39,251 nucleotides of DNA from Euprymna scolopes. Taxonomy: Eukaryota; Mollusca; Cephalopoda; Sepiida; Sepiolidae. The stretch is from contig CM044487.1 of NCBI GenBank assembly GCA_024364805.1, forward strand, positions 48,490,141 through 48,529,391. Reading direction: 5' to 3'. Below, piece after piece: positions 32,885-39,251 of the stretch. Position numbers and translations under genes: made by a program. The notes beneath the pieces were generated by a model. It had not been told where the DNA came from. It worked only from the letters and a program-made list of their open reading frames with translations, and searched no databases. Within the stretch, counting starts at the first letter, position 1. The number at the start of each line of letters is the position of its first letter.

Positions 32885-34203
32885 CAGAGCGTCAACTTAC
32901 CCCCCTCAAAAAACAGAACATATAAACTTTGCTATTACTTCTGCAAAAATAAACAAAATAATTCTAATTTTGTACACTCGAACCTGTCTGTGTACTCTAG
33001 AATGCTTTGCACAAATTTATAGTCTCTTCAGAATATGGTCCAAATGACGTTCGCGACATTGGAGACAAACTAGCTACGAATGCGCAAAATTATCAATCAT
33101 TTGCTTGCACTGCTGTTTGAGGATTCCCCTGATTTTTGCTGCAATTGTTGCTTTGAGCTTACGAATTGTTTGAGGATTGTTCTGATACATTATCCTGCAG
33201 ATATCCCTACATATATAAATCAAGGGGTTAAAGTCCAGTAAATATGCTGCCCCATTAATGTCACACATCCTACTGATTAGGCTTTCCTGAAATCGCTTTC
33301 TTAGCCAGTCAAGGATGTTATTTATTGTATGTGTGAGTCACTCCATCTTGCTGGATCCACTGGTTATCTCGATCAGTCGTACTGCGACGTGCAATAGATG
33401 CACAGAACTTCCACAGCTCTGCCACATAAAGTTCCTTATTCACTGTATAAGGCCTCTCATTTTCCCTATTTTAAACAATTAAGAACAGAATCTGCTATGC
33501 TTGGAAATGGATAATAATTCTATGCAATTTACTGAGTGTAACGACGTCTGTAAAATTCTTCTGGGGTTGTTATACCATGGAAAACATTAATTTTACTATT
33601 GATATGTCCTGACGCTAGAATTTGCGCATTGTAAGAGAACCAAACACGATCTAAAAGTTTAGATTGTCTTCGATTGTGTCATAACATCATTCACACATTG
33701 CAACACGTTTTGCCATGTCTGCCTCCCTGTGTTTGTGCTTTATTATGATCTGGTAAGGACACAAATAAAGATCTGATTTGAGAATATGCCTCAAATACGC
33801 TCGAGTGATCCCAGTCATTGACTACGCCGTTCGACTAAGTTCCATACTTCGTTGATGTTTCTTTCTATCGTAGCACTCTTCCTCCGACCGGAATGAATGT
33901 CCGTGATGCCTTTAGAATTAAGACTTTGTGCATTACTATGCTCTCTGAACTTCTTTATCTAGTCAAAGATTTTACTTTTTGATACAGTATTATCACACCG
34001 AAACTGTCTTCTAAAATTTGCTTGCACGACCGTGTATGATTTGTTTGCAAAATAGGCTTCCACACAAAATGTATTTTCCTTTTGTTGGTGAAACTATGAT
34101 TTAAATTTTTCATACACCACTCATATCGTGAGAGAATAAAGGCTTGAATTAAATTCATCTATTTCACTAAAAAAATATGGGTTCTGATTTTTGGATCACT
34201 CTG
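32885..34203 (-). mobile_element. Third Tc1/mariner-superfamily element, 1,319 bp
   Basis: A TA flanks each end (32883-32884, 34204-34205) and the ends read CAGAGCG and, inverted, CAGAGTG, so short TIRs are likely. The size suits the superfamily. The minus-strand coding belongs to the Tc3-like type common in arthropods and molluscs and is unlike the two mariners at 5.3 and 14.4 kb. Confidence 0.75.
33060..34160 (-). pseudogene. Tc3-like transposase relic (DUF4817-type N-terminus)
   Basis: Minus-strand pieces are in family order. MNLIQAFILSRYEWCMKNLN at 34158 resembles the N-terminal helix-turn-helix (DUF4817). Mid-region pieces with LKSDLYLCPYQI and RVAMCE follow, then QWIQQDGVTHT (second catalytic Asp block), RMCDINGAAYLLDFNP where relatives read as SPDLNP, and NNPQTIRKLKATIAAKIRGI near the end. 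Several stops and shifts, and loss of the residue expected to be the last catalytic acid, show it is inactive. Confidence 0.8.
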
Positions 34204-34205
34204 TA

Positions 34206-34467
34206 GCATCTCAAATTCCGTCGCCACATTACTTATATTAAGACGATCACGTTTAATCAACATACTTATGTTATTAGAAAAGTTGAATATCTCCAATAAA
34301 TAACTTTTACGATTCATCCATCTAAATAAAGATTTCGCTCATAAAAAATAATATATTCTGGTAAAAGGTCTCTTTGTCTAGCTCACAATTTCCTTTGATC
34401 CTTTCGACTTTGATCGAAAATATACGAATGCATTAAAATATTTTAAAAAAATTGAGACATGTCATAA
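34206..34467. other. Spacer, nothing recognised
   Basis: Short AT-rich stretch between the Tc3-like element and the candidate exon. Confidence 0.5.
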
Positions 34468-34757
34468 AATACAAAATTAGTGAGAAATGTATCTAAATTA
34501 GTTCGCTTTGTTTATGATAAATTGATGAAATATTATAACATTTTGCTGAGAATCAACAGAATAAATGGCTTTGTATGCCCTGTTTGTCGCAAAAAGTTCT
34601 CAGTCCACAAAACATTAATGAGATCGGTAAACTACACTAAAGACCGCGTAAAGACCAGAAACCCGTTCTACAACAAGCGAAATCCCTATAAATTCTCTAG
34701 GATGCATCCACCGAAAGCAGTCATAGGATTCACCGCTCAAAAACAAGCAGACCTGTT
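34468..34757 (+). CDS. Candidate host exon A (degenerate C2H2-like finger)
   Basis: An open frame from 34468 ends at a consensus donor (tt|gtaagt at 34758) in phase 2. It encodes GFVCPVCRKKFSVHKTLMRS, which has the CxxC and hydrophobic spacing of a C2H2 finger, but Ser and Thr stand where the two His should be. A basic stretch (KDRVKTRNPFYNKRNPYKF) follows. The 5' boundary is uncertain: possible acceptors at 34480 and 34570 are weak. Join to exon B keeps the frame. It resembles no transposon protein I know. Confidence is modest because no upstream exons were found. Confidence 0.35.
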
Positions 34758-35316
34758 GTAAGTTTCCTATTTATTCCCTTTCGTAATTTTTTTTAGTGTG
34801 TTTTACATAATAATATTTCACACAACTTTTTTCCTTAATCTAATACTGGTTCATTCGTAAACATGCTGACATATACAATATTAACACTAATGACATATTG
34901 TATTGTCCTCTATAAATAATACCGTATTAAATCAAGCAATAATTATGAAAAGTTCATCCCATCCCAATTTAAACTATGTTTTACATTTGAAATACATGCG
35001 TGTTGTTGCATATATCAATTTGTATTCATACCTTCGTGCACGCATTTTACACTATTTATTAATCATTTTTTCAATATAATTCATGTAAACTAGTATGGTT
35101 TTATATTATAGCCAGTTTATCTTCGATTCTCATACTGGCAATATATTATATTTTTCTAGCAATCTACTAAATTCTACCATATTGCATAAAAAATGAAATG
35201 ATGCCCTTTCTGTGAATTTTAGATCAAGCAAAGTAAGTACATTATTTTCGCTAGCCATATACGACCAATTTATGCCTGCATTGTTAAATAATAAATACTA
35301 ATGTTCTATTGCTTAA

Positions 35317-35338
35317 TATATATATATATATATATATG
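35317..35338. repeat. TA microsatellite, short
   Basis: Eleven TA units in the presumed intron between exons A and B. Confidence 0.9.
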
Positions 35339-35406
35339 CTGTTTGAAATTACATTTTAATTAGTTATAAGTAGAGAAGGTGAAGGGAATTGTATTCTTAT
35401 TTTCAG

Positions 35407-35596
35407 AAGTCCTCATACTATTACTCCTAACACCAGGACAACTTTAATAACAGATAGTCTTTGGATATTCAATGACGATTGTAAAAAACAGAATTTTTTT
35501 AAAAATGAAGAAAAAAGAGAAGAGAAAAAAGTACATACATCCCCATATTTTCTATTTGAGCTATATTCAAGTTCAAACAAGGGGATACATACATAG
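35407..35596 (+). CDS. Candidate terminal host exon B
   Basis: A good acceptor (ttgtattcttattttcag at 35389-35406) opens a 63-codon frame, in phase with the donor of exon A. It begins SPHTITPNTRTTLITDSLWI and ends with TAG at 35594-35596. An AATAAA signal lies 182 bases later (35778-35783). The peptide has a charged stretch (KNEEKREEKK) and no recognised domain. The agreement of acceptor, phase, stop and poly-A signal is the support; transcript data would decide. Confidence 0.35.
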
Positions 35597-35777
35597 AAAC
35601 AATTAGAGAGAGAAAATGTATAGCTGTTATATTTATACAGTTTATAGCATCGCCTTCTTATTGCCAAAGTGCTATAATTGGTTACTGTGCTGCAATTACA
35701 TATATATGTTCTGGGTTCAAACATCATCAAGGCATTAGCATTTAAAATTAGATTTTGTAAACAAGATCTTAGCTATA

Positions 35778-35783
35778 AATAAA
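35778..35783 (+). promoter_or_regulatory. AATAAA polyadenylation-signal-like hexamer
   Basis: Exact AATAAA placed after candidate exon B. In AT-rich DNA such hexamers are frequent, so its meaning depends on exon B. Confidence 0.3.
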
Positions 35784-35789
35784 GCGTGA

Positions 35790-36917
35790 GGTCACAACTA
35801 CTGTTCAAAAATCGGGCTTTCACACAAAATGCAGTTGCGTGTCATATCTACCAGTACGCTCCGAAGGGCTTGATTAGTAGTTACTATCGGGGACTAGGGT
35901 AAGTAACACAGGAAAAACGGATGATAAAGATTAAGGTCAGGTTTTAGATAGAATAGAGGTTTACCTCTTGCAGTTGTACATATATATCGTGCTAAGGATA
36001 ACTACTACTTAACGCATGGTCCTTGATTAATACTCCAATACCCTATCAAAGTAAAGCTTGAAGTAAATGTATATAAGCGGTTACTACTTGACCCCAGCCT
36101 TTCCAAATTGTTCATACTTGGAAAAAAGTTATGAACATTATTATCTGACATTTAACGCGTTTAAAAGGCTTAATATTATCTTTAATGACAGCTTATTATT
36201 TTGTTTTATGCATCACGATGAAGAAGATATTATACTCAATAAATAAATCGAAAATGGCTTCATTTGAAAAACATTCATGTCCACTAGATAGAAAATAATT
36301 TATAATATTCTTCATAAAAACATGGCATATTGGAGCAAATACGATGTGTAACATTTTCGATTAAAGGTTTTTATTTTTCTTTATTTTATATGGCGTTATA
36401 AGACTGTATAATTTCGTTAGACTATGATTATTATTAGCGAGAGAACATGAACGCATCTTAGTAGTTAAATGAAGTATTCTATACTTTAGTACTTAATATT
36501 AATTTTTGCTTAGACTAATCAACATTTTTTAGTTCAAGGCTTACGTTATCCATTGTAAATAAGTAATTAAATTCCTTATAACTCCTTGACACTAACCGTC
36601 CATATAGTCACTATCTGTGCGTCAATGACTACAGCTATCCAATGAAATTAAACTTGACATCAGATTCTATATGCCGTTATAGTATCCATACAATTTCTAG
36701 GCTTCAAATTCTTTATAATAGGCTTTCTGTTTAAAATATATAAAATCATATTTACTTACGTAAACGTTAGCTTGCATTTAACTGTGTCAGTATATTGACT
36801 AAATGGTTACTGTCTTGTGCATGTTAGAAGGTTACATTTTAAAACATGTAATGTGTTTTGCAATTCGCATTAATAATACGACAATCATGTTTTATTGAAT
36901 CCTGTACAAAACCCGTA

Positions 36918-36920
<3 letters not shown>
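35790..36920. other. AT-rich stretch without recognisable features
   Basis: No coding frame, element end or repeat was recognised. Confidence 0.5.
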
Positions 36921-36949
<29 letters not shown>

Positions 36950-36983
36950 GCACACACATATATATATATATACATATATATGC

Positions 36984-37027
<44 letters not shown>
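36921..37027. repeat. Compound CA/TA microsatellite
   Basis: CA run 36921-36957 followed by an interrupted TA run to 37027. Confidence 0.96.
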
Positions 37028-37030
<3 letters not shown>

Positions 37031-37496
37031 TTTCGTATATGCAAACGTGTAATTATAATTATTGATGTTATTTTCATAGATATGGATACATTAACTATAA
37101 TTAATAAATTTACTTATTATTAATCAGAACATTTTTTGCAGAATATATCTGAATTAATAGAATTTGTTAGTACAGATAGATGGGTTTAGTGACTTTATTT
37201 CTAAATTCAAAATGGCGTAATGGAAACATTATAAGGTATTTACAGCTTCTCTTCCAATTTTCCAATTTAATCATCTCAAAACGTACCTTATTTCCTTTTG
37301 ATGGATTGATTCTTGCAATTTCTTCTGATGAATTCAGGGCAAAATAGATTCACTAATTGGTATAATAATTAAGTGATTGATTTTGTGCTACGAAACAGAT
37401 ACCGTCAAAAATTGTAAATGTCAACTGAATTAAAGGAATAAATTATAGGATGGTCAACATCATGCACTTTAAAATATAGACTATTGTCATTCATTC

Positions 37497-37521
37497 AATA
37501 TATATATATATATATATATAT
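37497..37521. repeat. TA microsatellite, short
   Basis: About 12 TA units in AT-rich DNA upstream of the candidate signal-peptide exon. Confidence 0.9.
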
Positions 37522-37673
37522 TATATCTGTAATTAATATTAAATTCGAAGATAAAATGCTTAAACGAATGAAAACATGCATTTAAATATATTAAGTAATT
37601 ATTTGTACTTATTAATGTAATGTTTTATTTTAATTTACAATCTATTAACTGATCATTATTTCTTCTTTCACAG

Positions 37674-37719
37674 AACAGTAAAATGGCTCTGACATCAATA
37701 GTACTTGCTTTTATGTCCG
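37674..37719 (+). CDS. Candidate 46-nt exon with start codon and signal-peptide-like end
   Basis: The acceptor tttcttctttcacag (ends 37673) and donor ccg|gtaagat (37720) are both near consensus and enclose 46 nucleotides. ATG at 37683 starts MALTSIVLAFMS and leaves in phase 1. Only this of three frames is open. A short hydrophobic start ending in a phase-1 donor is the usual layout of first coding exons of secreted or membrane proteins. The next exon is not seen in the window and no link to exons A and B is implied. It may be chance in AT-rich DNA. Confidence 0.35.
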
Positions 37720-37756
37720 GTAAGATAAAGTTATATTCTTTTATGCTACATACCAT

Positions 37757-37802
37757 CATGACTACTACTACTACTACTAATAATAATAATAATAATAATA
37801 AT
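37757..37802. repeat. Compound ACT/AAT microsatellite
   Basis: ACT repeats pass directly into AAT repeats. Confidence 0.95.
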
Positions 37803-38008
37803 GTTAATAATAGTATATTTTTAAATAATTCTCTATGAAACAATGTTAAATATAAATAAAATATTATATCACATATAATACTACTTAAAATGAAATCAGA
37901 AATGAGCTTGTTACCTAATTCACTAAGAAACGTACAGATATTTATACACCACATATCGTGCTTTTATTTTCATAGTACTTATTTGTTTCACTCAGAAGTT
38001 TATATAAT

Positions 38009-38040
38009 ACTAGCGGGGCTACCCGGCATTGATCGGGACC
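38009..38040 (-). repeat. Helitron 3'-end-like hairpin, minus orientation
   Basis: actagcggggctacccggc, then attgatcggg, is the reverse complement of a GC hairpin followed by CTAGT, like the unit ends at 31.2 and 31.86 kb but inverted. It is followed to the right by about 270 bases of unassigned DNA. Confidence 0.6.
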
Positions 38041-38312
38041 GTATAAGCAATGAGAAAATTGAATTTGATTTTGAATATATATTTGTTATTCTTGGGAGAG
38101 AGGAAATTTTAATGTCTATGTATTATTTAACCCTTCTCCTTGAGTGGTCACTTGGCCTTGATAATGTGGTGATGCCTGTGTAAAAAAAAAATTATTTGCT
38201 ATTTCGAGCAAAAAAATATTTTATCTACCTAGGACGGGTGTTACATGCATGAAATTTTGCTAATATATATTTATATTTTAGCAGAATATTTATATTTCCA
38301 TCAATCTCCTTC

Positions 38313-38866
38313 AATCCCGGGCGATGACGGGGATATTGCTAGGATATTTTCTCACTTATCTCATTCAATCTTGAGCAATGCCGGGTATTCTGCGGGTGTA
38401 TATGTGCAGCTGTCTAATACAATCCCGGGCGACGCCAAGTATTCGTTTCTGTATTTGTACTTATCTCATAAAATCCCAGGCGATGCAAGGTATTCTGTTA
38501 GTATTCATTTGCACCTGCCTTATTAAATCCCGGGGATGCCTAGTATTCTGCTTCTATATCTTTCCACCTATCTCATTCAATCCCGGGCAACGCCGGGTAT
38601 CCTGCTAATAAAAATTTCCATCAATCTCATTAAATACTGTGTGACGCAAGGTATTCTGCTAGTATGTATTTCAATTAATCTCATTCAATCCCAGGCAATG
38701 CCAGATATTCTGCTAGTATATATTCGCATCTATCTCATTCGATCCAAGATGCCCGTGTATTTTGCTAGCATACATTTGCATGTATCTCATTCAATCCTGA
38801 ATGACTCCGGGTATTCTGTATGTAAATGTTTGGACCTATCTCGTTGAATCCCATGACTCTTGGATG
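38313..38866 (+). repeat. 54-bp minisatellite made of Helitron-end-like hairpins, about 10 copies
   Basis: Units begin with aatcccgggcaacgccggg, then tattctgctagtatatat, then a ctatctcattc tail. The first half can fold into a GC hairpin, followed by CTAGT as at Helitron 3' ends. Copies start near 38313, 38370, 38421, 38472, 38526, 38579, 38633, 38687, 38741 and 38793. They are diverged. Confidence 0.88.
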
Positions 38867-38870
38867 GTGC

Positions 38871-38945
38871 CGGGAAAACTCGTCTCGGGAAAACTCGTCT
38901 CCGGAAAACTCGTCTCGGGAAAACTCGTCTCCGGAAAACTCGTCC
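38871..38945. repeat. 15-bp tandem repeat, 5 copies with 30-bp alternation
   Basis: Units cgggaaaactcgtct and ccggaaaactcgtct alternate. On the minus strand they translate as DEFSG/DEFSR repeats, but the frame is short and has no gene context. Confidence 0.95.
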
Positions 38946-39044
38946 CCTTTCGCTAGGTAGGAAAACTGGTCCCTTATTGAATAAATATAGATTGAAAACA
39001 CATTTTATGATCGTTCTTGAAGGAGATATTGTTTTTTAAAAAAA

Positions 39045-39212
39045 CTATAAATCGACAATCATTTTTTAGGATTCATTATCGCTCCCGTCTTTGTAAAATA
39101 AAGACTTTGATACATTGTCTGGCCTATGATTTCATTACACATACACTAATCAAATAACTAACATTTTATCATTTTTCAAAATTCTTAGATATGTTACTAA
39201 TTTCGACAACGT
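39045..39212 (-). repeat. Inverted copy of the 160-bp satellite unit
   Basis: Read on the minus strand, the order is gtcgaaattagtaacatatc, aagaatt, gaaaaatgat, taatgaaatcata, tatcaaagt, gggagcgataatg, matching the array at 20194-20762. The window ends soon after, so the array may continue. Confidence 0.85.
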
Positions 39213-39251
39213 ATTTTTACTTGTTTAATGTTTTTTTTGTGTTTTTAATAA

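Noticed and set aside
38258-38285. Palindrome tgctaatata...tattttagca as an element end
   Set aside because: It is short and AT-rich, with no partner or target duplication, so chance is likely.
38765-39001. Repetitive DEFSG/DEFSR protein on the minus strand
   Set aside because: It is only the translation of five 15-bp repeats joined to satellite sequence.

Overview
This is an AT-rich, gene-poor metazoan window dominated by mobile elements and satellites. Long TA, CA, AAT and ACT microsatellites, an assembly gap, full-length but decayed Tc1/mariner and hAT elements, a Penelope-like fragment, RLE-type and jockey-like LINEs, Ty1/copia and Ty3/gypsy fossils and Helitron-like repeats fit a lophotrochozoan genome. 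My best guess is a coleoid cephalopod (octopus-like); that is inference from repeat style only. There is no bacterial gene organisation, no CRISPR, no rRNA gene and no convincing intact host gene.

Layout. 1-577: 54-bp satellite. 578-3000: AT-rich, no gene, but a 45-bp inverted-repeat pair spans 1791-2586. 3000-4975: a Ty1/copia pol fossil abutting the 3' part of a Penelope-like element with a GIY-YIG domain; a TA microsatellite and a degenerate hammerhead-like motif follow. 5322-6617: a complete 1,296-bp mariner with TIRs and TA duplication. 7120-7975: a GC-rich 390-bp tandem repeat with conserved hairpins. 7980-13864: a 5,885-bp hAT transposon with 13-bp TIRs and an exact 8-bp target duplication; its transposase relic is on the minus strand. 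14381-14963: a second mariner, cut off by a Helitron-like repeat (14966-15870). 16.1-19.2 kb: a paired unknown repeat, a MITE with 47-bp arms, an RLE-type LINE fragment and a tiny inverted-repeat element. 19.6-22.0 kb: three adjoining satellites, one split by a jockey-like LINE. 23189-28180: a Ty3/gypsy LTR fossil with a 5-bp target duplication. 28.7-30.3 kb: an assembly gap, a tRNA-like sequence and AT-rich DNA. 30.3-32.85 kb: four Helitron-like units head to tail. 32885-34203: a third Tc1/mariner-type element. 34.5-35.8 kb and 37.67 kb: possible host exons. 38.0-39.25 kb: a minisatellite built from Helitron-end-like hairpins, a 15-bp repeat and an inverted copy of the 160-bp satellite seen at 20.2 kb.

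I see no set of genes working together. The informative parts are the insertion boundaries (target duplications, nested order), the structured 390-bp repeat, the Helitron-like array and its related minisatellite, and two weak host-gene candidates. I found no clear new biological system.
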